A stretch of 64,000 bases of DNA from Pseudomonas taetrolens. GTDB lineage: Bacteria; Pseudomonadota; Gammaproteobacteria; Pseudomonadales; Pseudomonadaceae. Both the position numbers and the translations under genes were made by a program. The DNA lies in contig NZ_LS483370.1 in the NCBI RefSeq assembly GCF_900475285.1, positions 3,610,001 to 3,674,000 of the forward strand, in the 5' to 3' direction. Numbering within the stretch: the stretch's first letter is position 1; every line of letters begins with the position of its first letter. The notes beneath the pieces were generated by a model that saw only the letters and a list, made by a program, of their open reading frames with translations, ran no database searches and was not told where the DNA came from. This document shows, in pieces, positions 19,522 to 29,468 of this stretch.

Positions 19522-19539
19522 TGTAGCGATTTCGCTACA
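19522..19539. promoter_or_regulatory. Probable GcsR enhancer site
   Basis: TGTAGCG-ATTT-CGCTACA is a perfect 7-4-7 palindrome, the geometry and near-sequence I recall for GcsR sites in P. aeruginosa (TGTAACG-N4-CGTTCCG). It lies about 100 bp upstream of the expected sigma-54 start, normal for an enhancer-binding protein. Confidence 0.7.
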
Positions 19540-19603
19540 GCGCTAAGGTTTTGTCGCGCCCAAATACTCACTAAGCGCCTGAAAACATTAGCCTTTTACA
19601 AAC

Positions 19604-19619
19604 TGGCAGCCATCTTGCA
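19604..19619 (+). promoter_or_regulatory. Sigma-54 promoter of gcvH-gcvP-sdaA-gcvT
   Basis: TGGCAGCCATCTTGCA fits the -24/-12 consensus TGGCAC-N5-TTGCA, with the GG and GC dinucleotides correctly spaced. Transcription should start near 19631, about 65 bp before gcvH. Confidence 0.85.
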
Positions 19620-19696
19620 GTAAATACCTCAAAGAGCTCGGCCCTGCACGAGCATTCAACTGTGACCACCAGACATGTCTGGCTTGAGGATTTTCC

Positions 19697-20080
19697 ATGA
19701 GCGAATTGCGTTTTACTGAAGACCACGAATGGCTGCGCGCCGAATCTGACGGCAGCGTCACTGTGGGTATTACGGCGTTTGCGCAAAACGCTCTGGGTGA
19801 TGTGGTATTCGTTCAACTGCCTGAGCTGCAGTCCTACGCTAAAGGTGCAGAAGCGGCCACGGTTGAATCGGTAAAGGCCGCCAGCGGTGTGTACATGCCA
19901 TTGGACGGCGAGGTGATCGAAGTGAACCCGGCACTCGACAGTTCCCCGGAACTGGTCAACGAAGATCCGCTGGGTGAAGGCTGGTTCTTCCGCTTCAAGC
20001 CCGCCGATGCCGATGCGGTCGGTCAATTGCTGGATCAAGACGCGTACGATCGCTTGATCAAAGCCCAAGATGACGTGTGA
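19697..20080 (+). CDS. gcvH: Glycine cleavage system H protein
   Basis: 127 residues, normal for the lipoyl carrier of the glycine cleavage complex. The lipoylated lysine is Lys60 in VESVKAAS. It shuttles the aminomethyl group from GcvP to GcvT. First gene of gcvH-gcvP-sdaA-gcvT behind a sigma-54 promoter; gcvP begins 10 bp after its stop codon. By synteny with P. aeruginosa this is the GcsR-controlled copy, which degrades glycine for carbon and C1 units. Confidence 0.96.
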   Translation: MSELRFTEDHEWLRAESDGSVTVGITAFAQNALGDVVFVQLPELQSYAKGAEAATVESVKAASGVYMPLDGEVIEVNPALDSSPELVNEDPLGEGWFFRFKPADADAVGQLLDQDAYDRLIKAQDDV

Positions 20081-20090
20081 GGAACTTGCC

Positions 20091-22949
20091 ATGACCGTCA
20101 ACCTCAGCACTGCCAATGAATTTATCGCGCGCCACATTGGCCCGCGTCAGGCCGACGAACAGGCCATGCTCGCCACCCTGGGCTTTGATTCCCTTGAGGG
20201 CCTGAGCGCCAGCGTGATCCCGGAAAGCATCAAGGGCACCAGCGTCCTCGACTTGCCGGCCGGCCAAAGCGAAGCAGACGCACTGGCTTCGATCAAGGCC
20301 ATCGCGGCCAAGAACCAGCTGTGCAAAACCTGGATCGGTCAAGGCTATTACAACTGCCACACGCCTTCGCCAATCTTGCGCAACCTGCTTGAAAATCCGG
20401 CCTGGTACACGGCTTACACGCCCTATCAGCCAGAAATTTCGCAAGGCCGCCTCGAAGCCCTGCTCAACTTCCAGACCTTGATCAGTGACCTCAGCGGCCT
20501 GCCGATCGCCAATGCCTCCCTGCTCGATGAAGCTACCGCAGCGGCCGAGGCCATGACGTTTTGCAAACGTTTGAGCAAAAACAAAACCAGCCACACCTTT
20601 TTTGCCTCAAGCCACTGCCATCCGCAAACCCTCGACGTGCTGCGCACCCGTGCCGAGCCACTGGGTATCGAAGTGGTGGTGGCTGATGAACGCGAGCTGA
20701 CCGACGTCTCGGCCTTCTTCGGAGCCCTGCTGCAATACCCGGCGAGCAACGGTGATGTGTTCGATTACCGTGAACTGGCTGAGCGCTTCCACGCCGCCAA
20801 CGCACTGGTCGCCGTGGCCGCCGACTTGCTGGCCCTGACCTTGCTGACCCCGCCGGGCGAGTTTGGCGCTGACGTGGCCATCGGCAGTGCCCAGCGTTTT
20901 GGTGTGCCATTGGGCTTCGGTGGTCCGCACGCGGCCTATTTCGCCACGCGTGACGCGTTCAAGCGCGACATGCCTGGGCGTCTGGTTGGGGTTTCGGTTG
21001 ACCGTCACGGAAAACCTGCACTGCGTCTGGCCATGCAAACCCGCGAACAACACATTCGCCGCGAGAAGGCCACGAGCAACATCTGTACCGCGCAAGTGCT
21101 GCTGGCCAACATCGCCAGCATGTATGCGGTGTATCACGGCCCTCAAGGCCTGACACAAATCGCCCGTCGTGTTCATCAACTCACCGCGATTCTGGCCAAA
21201 GGCCTGAGCACGCTGGGGCTGAAGGTCGAGCAAAATCATTTTTTCGACACCCTGACCCTGAACACCGGCAGCGCTACGCCAGCCCTGCACGACAAGGCTC
21301 ACGCCCGGCGCATCAATCTGCGCGTGGTTGAAGACACTCGCCTGGGGCTGTCGCTGGACGAAACCAGCACCCCCGCCGATGTGATCGCACTCTGGACCCT
21401 GTTCGCGGCTGACGGCCAGGCCCTGCCTGGTTTCGACGATCTGGCAAATACCGTCACCGGCACCCTGCCGGCGGCGCTGTTGCGTCAGTCACCGATTCTC
21501 AGCCATCCGGTCTTCAACCGTTACCACTCCGAAACCGAACTGATGCGCTACCTGCGTCGTCTGGCGGACAAGGATCTGGCGCTGGACCGCACCATGATCC
21601 CCCTGGGCTCGTGCACCATGAAGCTCAACGCTGCCAGCGAAATGATCCCGATCACCTGGGCCGAGTTCGGCAACTTGCACCCGTTTGCCCCTGCCGAGCA
21701 AAGCCTGGGCTATCAGCAACTGACCACCGAGCTGGAAGCCATGCTCTGTGCCGCCACCGGATATGACGCCATCTCCCTGCAGCCGAACGCAGGCTCTCAA
21801 GGTGAGTACGCCGGCCTGCTGGCCATTCGTGCCTACCACCAGAGCCGTGGCGAAGAGCGTCGCGACATTTGCCTGATCCCGTCCTCGGCCCACGGCACCA
21901 ACCCGGCCACCGCCAATATGGCCGGGATGCGCGTCGTGGTGACCGCATGCGATGCCCGCGGTAACGTCGACATCGAAGACCTGCGCGCCAAAGCCATCGA
22001 GCACCGCGATCACCTCGCGGCACTGATGATCACCTACCCGTCGACCCACGGTGTGTTTGAAGAAGGCATCCGCGAAATCTGCGGCATCATTCATGACAAC
22101 GGCGGTCAGGTGTATATCGACGGGGCCAACATGAACGCCATGGTCGGCCTGTGTGCTCCTGGCAAGTTCGGGGGCGACGTGTCGCACCTCAACTTGCACA
22201 AGACTTTCTGCATTCCCCACGGTGGCGGTGGCCCGGGGGTTGGCCCGATCGGCGTCAAATCGCACCTCACTCCGTTCCTGCCGGGTCATGGCACGATGGC
22301 GCGCAAGGAGGGCGCCGTGTGTGCGGCGCCCTTTGGCAGCGCGAGCATTCTGCCGATCACCTGGATGTACATCCGCATGATGGGCGGCGAAGGCCTGACA
22401 CGCGCGTCACAGCTGGCAATTCTGAATGCGAACTACATTGCCCGCCGTCTCGAAGAGCACTACCCGGTACTGTACTCGGGCAGCAACGGCCTGGTTGCAC
22501 ACGAATGCATCCTTGACCTGCGCCCGCTCAAGGAGAGCAGCGGCATCAGCGTTGATGATGTGGCCAAGCGCCTGATCGACTTCGGCTTCCATGCACCGAC
22601 CATGTCGTTCCCGGTGGCTGGCACGTTGATGATCGAACCGACCGAAAGTGAATCCAAGGAAGAGCTGGATCGCTTCTGCGAGGCCATGATCCAGATCCGC
22701 GAAGAGATTCGCCAAGTCGAAAACGGCAGCCTGGACAAAGAAGACAACCCGCTGAAAAACGCCCCGCACACCGCTGCAGAAATCGCCGGTGAATGGACTC
22801 ATCCGTACAGCCGCGAACAAGCCGTGTACCCGGTTACCTCCCTGATCGAGGGCAAATACTGGCCGCCGGTAGGCCGCGTCGACAACGTGTTCGGTGACCG
22901 GAACCTGGTCTGCGCCTGCCCGTCCATCGAAAGCTACCAGGAGGCGTAA
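20091..22949 (+). CDS. gcvP: Glycine dehydrogenase (decarboxylating), P protein
   Basis: 952 residues, the fused single-chain form of the P protein. PLP-bound Lys704 lies in [18 protein letters not shown]. It decarboxylates glycine and loads the aminomethyl moiety on GcvH. The start at 20091 follows GAGGAAC; an ORF extension to 20070 overlaps gcvH and is not used. In P. aeruginosa the next gene would be glyA2; here a REP-containing gap leads directly to sdaA. Confidence 0.97.
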   Translation: MTVNLSTANEFIARHIGPRQADEQAMLATLGFDSLEGLSASVIPESIKGTSVLDLPAGQSEADALASIKAIAAKNQLCKTWIGQGYYNCHTPSPILRNLLENPAWYTAYTPYQPEISQGRLEALLNFQTLISDLSGLPIANASLLDEATAAAEAMTFCKRLSKNKTSHTFFASSHCHPQTLDVLRTRAEPLGIEVVVADERELTDVSAFFGALLQYPASNGDVFDYRELAERFHAANALVAVAADLLALTLLTPPGEFGADVAIGSAQRFGVPLGFGGPHAAYFATRDAFKRDMPGRLVGVSVDRHGKPALRLAMQTREQHIRREKATSNICTAQVLLANIASMYAVYHGPQGLTQIARRVHQLTAILAKGLSTLGLKVEQNHFFDTLTLNTGSATPALHDKAHARRINLRVVEDTRLGLSLDETSTPADVIALWTLFAADGQALPGFDDLANTVTGTLPAALLRQSPILSHPVFNRYHSETELMRYLRRLADKDLALDRTMIPLGSCTMKLNAASEMIPITWAEFGNLHPFAPAEQSLGYQQLTTELEAMLCAATGYDAISLQPNAGSQGEYAGLLAIRAYHQSRGEERRDICLIPSSAHGTNPATANMAGMRVVVTACDARGNVDIEDLRAKAIEHRDHLAALMITYPSTHGVFEEGIREICGIIHDNGGQVYIDGANMNAMVGLCAPGKFGGDVSHLNLHKTFCIPHGGGGPGVGPIGVKSHLTPFLPGHGTMARKEGAVCAAPFGSASILPITWMYIRMMGGEGLTRASQLAILNANYIARRLEEHYPVLYSGSNGLVAHECILDLRPLKESSGISVDDVAKRLIDFGFHAPTMSFPVAGTLMIEPTESESKEELDRFCEAMIQIREEIRQVENGSLDKEDNPLKNAPHTAAEIAGEWTHPYSREQAVYPVTSLIEGKYWPPVGRVDNVFGDRNLVCACPSIESYQEA

Positions 22950-22952
22950 CCC

Positions 22953-23083
22953 TGCCCGTAGCCACTGCCGAAGGCTGCGTCTGATGGCGAAGCAATCGTG
23001 ATACCTGAACATGCGCTTTGACGGATAAAGCGCACACTCAGGTTTTACGACCGCTGCCGGACGCAGCCTGCGGCAGGGCTACA
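22953..23083. repeat. REP-like element pair between gcvP and sdaA
   Basis: CGTAGCCACTGCCGAAGGCTGCG (about 22955-22977) and its inverted counterpart, ACGCAGCCTGCGGCAGGGCTACA (about 23061-23083), surround 80 bp that includes a hairpin ATGCGCTTTG...AAAGCGCA. The element occupies the place where glyA lies in P. aeruginosa. Confidence 0.75.
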
Positions 23084-23132
23084 GGATCGCGACCTTCTCA
23101 GCCAATAAATCTATAAGAAACCGGAGAACCCT

Positions 23133-24509
23133 ATGTCGTTAAGCGTGTTCGACCTGTTCAAGATTGGCATCGGCCCTTCCAGCTCCCATACCGTAGGCCC
23201 CATGCGTGCCGCTGCGCGCTTCGCTGAAGGCTTGCGCCGCGATGGGTTACTGCAGGCCAGTGCCTGTATAAAAGTGGAACTCTATGGGTCCCTCGGGGCC
23301 ACCGGCAAAGGTCACGGCAGCGACAAAGCTGTACTGCTTGGGCTTGAAGGTGAACACCCGGATACCGTGAATACCGAAACCGTGGCCGAACGTTTAGCCG
23401 CGATTCGCACCAGCGGACGCTTGAACCTGTTGGGCGAGCACTCCATCGATTTCAACGAAAAACTGCACCTGGCGATGATTCGCAAGCCTCTGCCCTTTCA
23501 CCCCAACGGCATGATTTTTCGTGCACTGGATGCCGCCGGCATTCAGATCCGCAGCCGCGAGTATTACTCGGTTGGCGGCGGCTTTGTAGTGGACGAAGGC
23601 GCCGCAGGTGCGGACCGTATCGTTGAAGACAGCACTGAGCTGAAGTACCCGTTCAAAACCGCCAAAGATTTGCTGCGTCATTGTGTGACCCACAACCTCT
23701 CGATCAGCCAGATCATGCTGGCCAATGAGAGCGCCTGGCGCCCCGAATCAGAAACCCGCCAGGGTTTGCTGCAGATCTGGCAAGTCATGCAGGACTGCGT
23801 CAGCGCTGGCTGTCGCAACGAAGGTATTTTGCCTGGCGGCTTGAAGGTCAAGCGACGCGCCCCTGCTCTGTATCGCCAACTGTGTTCAAACCCGGAGGCC
23901 TCATTGCGCGATGCGCTGTCAGTGCTCGACTGGGTCAACCTGTATGCGCTGGCGGTCAATGAAGAAAACGCCAACGGCGGGCGCGTGGTCACAGCCCCCA
24001 CCAACGGGGCTGCCGGCATTATCCCCGCCGTGTTGCATTACTACATGCGCTTTATCGGCGGGGCCAACGAAGACGGCGTGGTGCGGTTTCTGCTGACCGC
24101 GGCAGCCATCGGCATCTTGTACAAAGAGAACGCCTCTATCTCAGGGGCAGAAGTCGGTTGTCAGGGCGAGGTGGGTGTCGCCTGTTCCATGGCGGCAGGC
24201 GCGTTGTGCGAGGTGCTGGGTGGCAGTGTGCAGCAAGTGGAAAACGCCGCTGAAATTGGCATGGAGCACAACCTCGGCCTGACCTGCGACCCGATCGGGG
24301 GGCTGGTACAAGTGCCGTGCATCGAACGCAATGCCATGGGCTCGGTCAAGGCGATCAACGCTGTACGCATGGCACTGCGCGGCGACGGCCAGCATTTTGT
24401 CTCCCTCGATAAAGTGATCCGCACCATGCGTCAAACCGGCGCCGACATGAAAAGCAAATACAAAGAGACCGCCCGCGGTGGTCTGGCCGTCAACATTATT
24501 GAGTGCTGA
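23133..24509 (+). CDS. sdaA: L-serine ammonia-lyase, iron-sulfur type
   Basis: 458 residues, single-chain form. It deaminates L-serine to pyruvate using an oxygen-sensitive 4Fe-4S cluster. N-terminal signature [20 protein letters not shown], and conserved cysteines in [12 protein letters not shown] and [18 protein letters not shown] upstream of ATG 23133. Between gcvP and gcvT it converts serine, formed from glycine and C1 units by a hydroxymethyltransferase encoded elsewhere, to pyruvate. Confidence 0.96.
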   Translation: MSLSVFDLFKIGIGPSSSHTVGPMRAAARFAEGLRRDGLLQASACIKVELYGSLGATGKGHGSDKAVLLGLEGEHPDTVNTETVAERLAAIRTSGRLNLLGEHSIDFNEKLHLAMIRKPLPFHPNGMIFRALDAAGIQIRSREYYSVGGGFVVDEGAAGADRIVEDSTELKYPFKTAKDLLRHCVTHNLSISQIMLANESAWRPESETRQGLLQIWQVMQDCVSAGCRNEGILPGGLKVKRRAPALYRQLCSNPEASLRDALSVLDWVNLYALAVNEENANGGRVVTAPTNGAAGIIPAVLHYYMRFIGGANEDGVVRFLLTAAAIGILYKENASISGAEVGCQGEVGVACSMAAGALCEVLGGSVQQVENAAEIGMEHNLGLTCDPIGGLVQVPCIERNAMGSVKAINAVRMALRGDGQHFVSLDKVIRTMRQTGADMKSKYKETARGGLAVNIIEC

Positions 24510-24526
24510 TTTTTAAGGAGTCACGA

Positions 24527-25651
24527 ATGTCCACCGAGCAACTGCTTAAAACCCCGCTGCACGCCCTGCACCTTGAACTCGGTGCCCGAATGGTACCGTT
24601 CGCCGGTTATGACATGCCTGTTCAATATCCTCTGGGCGTGATGAAAGAACACCAGCACACCCGTGAACAGGCCGGACTGTTTGACGTATCTCACATGGGC
24701 CAGATTCGCCTGACTGGCGCAGATGCGGCCAGAGCGCTGGAAACCCTGGTGCCGGTCGACATCATCGATCTGCCGGTAGGCATGCAGCGCTACGCCATGT
24801 TTACCAACGAGCAAGGTGGCATCCTCGACGACCTGATGGTCGCCAACCTGGGTAATGATGAGCTGTTTTTGGTGGTGAACGCCGCGTGCAAGGATCAGGA
24901 CCTGGCGCATTTGCGCAAGCACCTGAGTGCACATTGCGAAATCCAGCCCCTGTTTGAAGACCGCGCCCTGCTCGCCCTGCAAGGCCCGGCAGCCGTTGAG
25001 GTGCTGCAACGCCTGGCGCCACAAGTGGCGAACATGACCTTCATGCAATTTGCCCCGGTCAAACTGCTGGGCGCGGACTGCTATGTCAGCCGCTCGGGCT
25101 ACACCGGCGAAGACGGCTTCGAAATCTCAGTCCCCGCAGAACAGGCTGAAGGGCTGGCACGCCATCTGCTCGCCGAACCGCAAGTTCAAGCCATTGGTCT
25201 CGGTGCACGGGACTCGCTGCGTCTGGAAGCCGGTCTGTGCCTGTATGGCCATGACATGAACGCCAGCACCACACCGATTGAGGCCAGCCTGCTCTGGGCC
25301 ATCTCCAAGGCACGCCGTGCAGACGGTCCACGTGCAGGTGGCTTTCCGGGTGCCGAAACCCTCTTCGCCCAACAGCAACATGGCATATCCCGCAAACGCG
25401 TGGGCTTGCTGCCGCAGGAGCGGACCCCGGTTCGAGAAGGCGCTGAAATCGTCGACGCCAACGGCACGGTGATTGGCACCGTGTGCAGTGGCGGATTTGG
25501 CCCAACATTGGGCGCACCGCTGGCAATGGGTTATCTGGATATTGCATTTACAGCGGTTGATTCAGAGGTGTGGGCCATCGTGCGCGGTAAACGGGTCCCG
25601 ATGAAAGTCTCGAAGATGCCATTTATCGCGCCACGTTATTACAGAGGTTAA
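24527..25651 (+). CDS. gcvT: Glycine cleavage system T protein (aminomethyltransferase)
   Basis: 374 residues from ATG 24527 after AAGGAG. It transfers the methylene group to tetrahydrofolate and releases ammonia. Folate-binding motifs include GLFDVSHMGQIRL near the N-terminus and YTGEDGFEI; C-terminal domain GTVCSGGFGPTLG. Last gene of the operon, 17 bp after sdaA, followed by a terminator. Confidence 0.96.
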   Translation: MSTEQLLKTPLHALHLELGARMVPFAGYDMPVQYPLGVMKEHQHTREQAGLFDVSHMGQIRLTGADAARALETLVPVDIIDLPVGMQRYAMFTNEQGGILDDLMVANLGNDELFLVVNAACKDQDLAHLRKHLSAHCEIQPLFEDRALLALQGPAAVEVLQRLAPQVANMTFMQFAPVKLLGADCYVSRSGYTGEDGFEISVPAEQAEGLARHLLAEPQVQAIGLGARDSLRLEAGLCLYGHDMNASTTPIEASLLWAISKARRADGPRAGGFPGAETLFAQQQHGISRKRVGLLPQERTPVREGAEIVDANGTVIGTVCSGGFGPTLGAPLAMGYLDIAFTAVDSEVWAIVRGKRVPMKVSKMPFIAPRYYRG

Positions 25652-25668
25652 GGTTCAAACTTCAAGTT

Positions 25669-25714
25669 GGCAGTTGCCTGTTTGCGCTACTTGCGCAGGC
25701 TGCAACTGCCTTTG
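25669..25714 (+). terminator. Terminator of the gcv operon
   Basis: GGCAGTTGC and GCAACTGCC form the outer stem, with an inner TTGCGC/TGCGCA pairing, followed by TTTGT. Confidence 0.65.
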
Positions 25715-26027
25715 TCTGACGGCAAACTTTCGATAGCGAAAATACTGTCTGATCTTGAACATAATTGAACCGCTCTATGTCGTATTTTGAAACACTATCC
25801 CCTTTATTACCTGGTATCGGAGTGTTATTGGCGGGGCTTGTTTTTTCAACTCCGGTTTCGTAGAGTTTGTTTACTGTGTTTGCATGGGTCGCTGGAATCG
25901 TGACCTGGGCAGTAGCTCTATGTTTGCTACAACCCGTTCGGCGTCTCTTACTTTCCTGCAACCCAGCACCAGTCCTCTTTCCTGTGAAAGTGGCTGTCAT
26001 TCATTGTTAGCGTCAAGGAATTAAGAA
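25715..26027 (+). promoter_or_regulatory. Upstream region / probable long leader of the cold-shock gene
   Basis: About 310 bp with no gene. Cold-shock protein genes normally carry long structured 5' leaders, and this stretch, with TTGAAC-like and TATGTCG-like segments around 25754-25790, probably holds promoter and leader. No exact start was determined. Confidence 0.4.
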
Positions 26028-26240
26028 ATGTCCCAACGTCAGAGCGGTACCGTTAAGTGGTTTAACGACGAAAAAGGCTTCGGATTCATCACTCCGGAAA
26101 GCGGCGCAGACTTGTTCGTGCACTTTCGTGCCATTCAAGGCAACGGCTTCAAAAGCCTCAAAGAAGGCCAAAAAGTGACCTTCATCGCAGTTCAGGGTCA
26201 AAAAGGCATGCAGGCTGACGAAGTTCAAGCCGAAGCCTAA
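26028..26240 (+). CDS. CspA-family cold-shock protein
   Basis: 70 residues, a single OB-fold cold-shock domain. RNP1 is KGFGFIT and RNP2 is LFVHF, both intact. Such proteins bind single-stranded RNA/DNA and melt mRNA structure at low temperature, though some members are constitutive. ATG 26028 follows AAGGAATTAAGA. Monocistronic, with a strong terminator. It resembles CapB/CspA of pseudomonads; which paralog is not clear. Confidence 0.95.
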   Translation: MSQRQSGTVKWFNDEKGFGFITPESGADLFVHFRAIQGNGFKSLKEGQKVTFIAVQGQKGMQADEVQAEA

Positions 26241-26253
26241 GCTTCTCGCACAG

Positions 26254-26287
26254 AAAAGCCTCTGATGGTGCCATCAGAGGCTTTTTT
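26254..26287 (+). terminator. Intrinsic terminator of the csp gene
   Basis: AAAAGCCTCTGATGG pairs with CCATCAGAGGCTTTT and ends in a T run. Confidence 0.9.
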
Positions 26288-26335
26288 ATGAGCGCAATTC
26301 CGTAAAATGGCTTTTTTCCTCCGAGAGACCCTGCC

Positions 26336-26824
26336 ATGTCGAAACATCCTCTTAGCCCTCAAGGCGATTTCCCCGCCGTTGGTCTGGGGCGCCGATTGGC
26401 AGCCATCTTCTACGACTTCCTGCTGTGCACGGCCTTGCTGATTGTCACCACCTTCATTTACAAATTGATCATGATGAGCTTTATCGGCGAAGCCAAACTC
26501 AGGGCTTTATCGGAGTCAGGCGCGCTGGATGGCGACCCTTTGCTTTCAACTCTTTTATTCTTCGTCCTGTTTGCCTTCTTTGCGAAGTTCTGGACCCACT
26601 CGGGCCAAACCCTGGGCATGCAGGTCTGGGGCGTTCGCGTGCAAAATGCTGATGGCAGCGCCATTACCCTGTGGCAGGCCCTACTGCGCTTCATTGTTTC
26701 CATTGCCTCGTGGCTATGTCTCGGACTGGGCTTTATCTGGTCAATCTTCGATAAACAAAAGCGCACCTGGCACGACATGTACTCCAACAGCCAGTTGGTA
26801 AGAATTCCCAAACAAAAGAAATAA
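26336..26824 (+). CDS. RDD-family membrane protein
   Basis: 162 residues with an RDD domain: GLGRRLAAIFYDFLLCTALL (Arg and the first Asp of the signature), two N-terminal membrane segments (about 22-44 and 64-82) and a third around 118-138. The second signature part is TLGMQVWGVRVQNADG. RDD proteins are small inner-membrane proteins of mostly unknown function, some linked to Na+/H+ exchange. The ATG follows CCGAGAGAC. It converges with mucD across a shared terminator. Confidence 0.88.
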   Translation: MSKHPLSPQGDFPAVGLGRRLAAIFYDFLLCTALLIVTTFIYKLIMMSFIGEAKLRALSESGALDGDPLLSTLLFFVLFAFFAKFWTHSGQTLGMQVWGVRVQNADGSAITLWQALLRFIVSIASWLCLGLGFIWSIFDKQKRTWHDMYSNSQLVRIPKQKK

Positions 26825-26832
26825 CCCAAACG

Positions 26833-26868
26833 AAAAAGCCCGTATCTCGCGATACGGGCTTTTTTTTT
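26833..26868. terminator. Bidirectional terminator between RDD gene and mucD
   Basis: AAAAAGCCCGTATC and GATACGGGCTTTTT flank a four-base loop, with A and T runs on both sides, so it can serve both converging genes. Confidence 0.9.
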
Positions 26869-26899
26869 GCAACCCCGTCAGGGACGAGTCGAGTACGCC

Positions 26900-28312
26900 T
26901 TACTCGGCCAGTTTGAAGGTAATGAAACTCGCACGGCCTTGACGCAGAACCCGCATCGACACCGAACGGTTTTTCGGCAAGGCCTTGGCAATTTCAGCAA
27001 ACTGCTTGGTATCGCTGATCGCTTGGTTGTTCAAGTGCGTAATCACATCGCCAGGCTGCAAGCCAATCAAGGCTGCCGGACCATCCTGCACACTCTTGAT
27101 GACCACGCCGCCTTTGATGTCGTTGGCCTTCTTCTGCTCTTCGCTCAAGTTGGCCACCGCCACGCCCAGGCGATTACTGCTCTGATCGGCACCCGCAGGC
27201 GAACCAAACTCTTTCCCTTCATCAGGGATGGCTCCAACGGTCAGATCCAGGGTTTTGCGTTTGCCTTCGCGAACCACCTCAAGGGATGCCTTGCCACCCG
27301 CCTTGAGTGCGCCCACAAGATGTGGCAAATCGGCTGACATGATAATCGGCTGACCATTCATGCTCAGGATCACATCACCTACTTGCAAGCCGCCTTTGGC
27401 GGCCGGGCCATCATCCAGCACCTGAGCGACCAGCGCACCGGCCGGCTTCTCAAGCCCGAACGACTCGGCCAGATCCTTATTGACCTCTTGAATCACGACC
27501 CCCAACCAGCCACGGCTGACCTTGCCGCCGCTTTTAAGTTGATTGGATACATCCATCGCCACATCGATAGGAATGGCGAAGGACACGCCCATGAAACCAC
27601 CGGAGCGAGTATAGATTTGCGAGTTGATACCGACGACTTCACCCGCCAGGTTGAACAGCGGACCACCGGAGTTGCCTGGATTGATTGGCACGTCGGTCTG
27701 GATAAACGGTACGTAGCTTTCATTCGGCAAACTACGACCGATGGCGCTGATGATGCCTTGGGTCACGGTGTGGTCAAAGCCGAACGGCGAACCGATTGCA
27801 ACCACCCACTGACCGGCCTTGAGGTCCTGGGACTTGCCCAGTTTCAAGACAGGCAGGTTCTTGCCTTCGATTTTCAGCAATGCAACATCGGAACGTGGAT
27901 CGGTGCCGACCAGCTTGGCTTTCATCTCGCTGCGGTCAGACAGTCGCACGATGATCTCATCAGCATCCGCTACCACGTGATTGTTGGTGAGGATGTAACC
28001 ATCCGATGAAATGATAAAACCCGAGCCCAGGGATTGGGCTTCGCGCTGACGCCCTCCCTGGTTTGGCGGAATACTGCGCTCAAAGAAGTCACGCAAGCCT
28101 GGTGGCAAGCCTTCCAGGTCGGGCATCGGCCCCATATTGGAGACTTTGCGGTCCGGGAGTTTTTGCGTGGTACTGATGTTCACGACCGCTGGCGAAGCCT
28201 GCTCGACCAACTGCGTGAAATCAGGTAGCTGTGCTTCGGCCAATGCCGGCACTGCCTGCCCAAGCATCAGTACGGCCGCGAAAATGGGTAAGTAAGATTT
28301 CAATCGAGGCAT
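26900..28312 (-). CDS. mucD: Periplasmic serine protease MucD (DegP/HtrA family)
   Basis: 470 residues from ATG 28312; the ORF reaches 28405, but MPRLKSYLPIFAAVLMLGQAVP begins the signal peptide, so that start is used. The trypsin-like domain has His in NNHVVADAD, Asp in DPRSDVALLKIEG and Ser in NPGNSGGPL; two PDZ domains follow. It degrades misfolded envelope proteins and restrains AlgU activation. It lies at the end of the algU-muc cluster, with a 182-bp gap to mucB in place of mucC. Confidence 0.95.
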   Translation of the reverse strand: MPRLKSYLPIFAAVLMLGQAVPALAEAQLPDFTQLVEQASPAVVNISTTQKLPDRKVSNMGPMPDLEGLPPGLRDFFERSIPPNQGGRQREAQSLGSGFIISSDGYILTNNHVVADADEIIVRLSDRSEMKAKLVGTDPRSDVALLKIEGKNLPVLKLGKSQDLKAGQWVVAIGSPFGFDHTVTQGIISAIGRSLPNESYVPFIQTDVPINPGNSGGPLFNLAGEVVGINSQIYTRSGGFMGVSFAIPIDVAMDVSNQLKSGGKVSRGWLGVVIQEVNKDLAESFGLEKPAGALVAQVLDDGPAAKGGLQVGDVILSMNGQPIIMSADLPHLVGALKAGGKASLEVVREGKRKTLDLTVGAIPDEGKEFGSPAGADQSSNRLGVAVANLSEEQKKANDIKGGVVIKSVQDGPAALIGLQPGDVITHLNNQAISDTKQFAEIAKALPKNRSVSMRVLRQGRASFITFKLAE

Positions 28313-28412
28313 TGATATACAGCTCCCGTTGATAGCAAGCAAAATTAAACGGCAGGTCCAAAAATCAACGCTAGCATAGACCGCTTTTCGGACCCCTGAA
28401 TACAAACAAGGC

Positions 28413-28431
28413 CAGAGCCTTGATGGCTCTG
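28413..28431. other. Hairpin in the mucB-mucD gap
   Basis: CAGAGCC and GGCTCTG with a five-base loop. There is no adequate T run on the minus strand, so it may be an attenuator or processing site rather than a terminator. Confidence 0.45.
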
Positions 28432-28494
28432 ACCTCTATATAAGGAATAAAAAACGTAAGGCAAGTCGCAATTCCTACCAGCTGTTTCAGCGCA

Positions 28495-29460
28495 TTACTT
28501 GGGCTTTGCCTCTGGGGCATCCTTACCAGCGCGCACCGAGAGTGCAATGCGTTCAGCAGTCCCCATCGGAATTTCGCCGACCACCGTCGCCATCATGTCT
28601 CCCTCAGGCGTAGTGAGATGCCGGGAAACTGCAACGGTAGGGCCCAACTGAACCCGGGCGTCAGGTACGGCTGAACCTTTCAAAGGCTCGAGAAACACCG
28701 AAAAACGCGTCATGCCATCATCATACAAAAGGCTGGTGACTTCAGATTTTGTACGTGGATCACGGCGCACTACGCTGCTGATCTGTTCAAAACCGGGAGG
28801 CAACCAGTCGGAATGCCAAGCATGGGTATTATCGGTGGTGGCAGGTGGCGTCTGCGCGGTGACAATCGGTCGACATTGAGCTGTCGGCTTGAGTTCATTG
28901 TCATCCGGAGGCGTGGTATCGAGGCTTGTAAACTGGAAGCGCTCGAGCAACTGCCCTTTGTCATTGAGCAGCAATGATTTGAGCGGCAACCCGGTCTCAC
29001 GGTCCAGATACAGCTCAAACCCGTAGCGGTGCTGGTCGCGGGGAGAGAGCGCAATCACGGCGACAGGCCGCCCCGCCACCCTTGAGTCACCGGTTTTTTC
29101 CACCGAGTACCAGTCGTTCAGGCGCGAGGTATCCAGCTGTCGGCTGGATGGCGCAGAGAGATCTCCGGGGGTGGGAATCACCTTGCCAGTGACACACTCG
29201 GTGCGCCCACCGGCACGAACGACTTCTTGCGCAGCACCGTCCAGCCGGATCAATCGCTCACGAACGTCACCATCCTGCACGCGGTGCCAGATGCTGTGGG
29301 TAGAAAAACTACCGTTGCGTTCGTAAACAAAAGTGCCTTTGTAACTTTGCTGTTGATCAGCCTGCCCAAAGCGTTTAAGCCAGTTCTGGGCTTCATCCGC
29401 CTGGGCTGGTACGACAAACCAGCCGCTGAGCAGAAGAGGTAATAAGGGTAGGACGCGCAT
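28495..29460 (-). CDS. mucB: MucB (RseB family), periplasmic regulator of MucA
   Basis: 321 residues. A signal peptide of about 21 residues, MRVLPLLPLLLSGWFVVPAQ, then an N-terminal lipid-binding-like domain and a smaller C-terminal domain (about 215-310). MucB binds the periplasmic part of MucA and shields it from AlgW cleavage, so it keeps the sigma factor AlgU sequestered. It lies eight bases after mucA and is clearly cotranscribed with it. Confidence 0.95.
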   Translation of the reverse strand: MRVLPLLPLLLSGWFVVPAQADEAQNWLKRFGQADQQQSYKGTFVYERNGSFSTHSIWHRVQDGDVRERLIRLDGAAQEVVRAGGRTECVTGKVIPTPGDLSAPSSRQLDTSRLNDWYSVEKTGDSRVAGRPVAVIALSPRDQHRYGFELYLDRETGLPLKSLLLNDKGQLLERFQFTSLDTTPPDDNELKPTAQCRPIVTAQTPPATTDNTHAWHSDWLPPGFEQISSVVRRDPRTKSEVTSLLYDDGMTRFSVFLEPLKGSAVPDARVQLGPTVAVSRHLTTPEGDMMATVVGEIPMGTAERIALSVRAGKDAPEAKPK

Positions 29461-29468
29461 GTTTGTCC

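Noticed and set aside
21489..22289. Long open frame opposite gcvP
   Set aside because: Antisense shadow of a strongly conserved coding gene, with biased composition and no recognisable domain.
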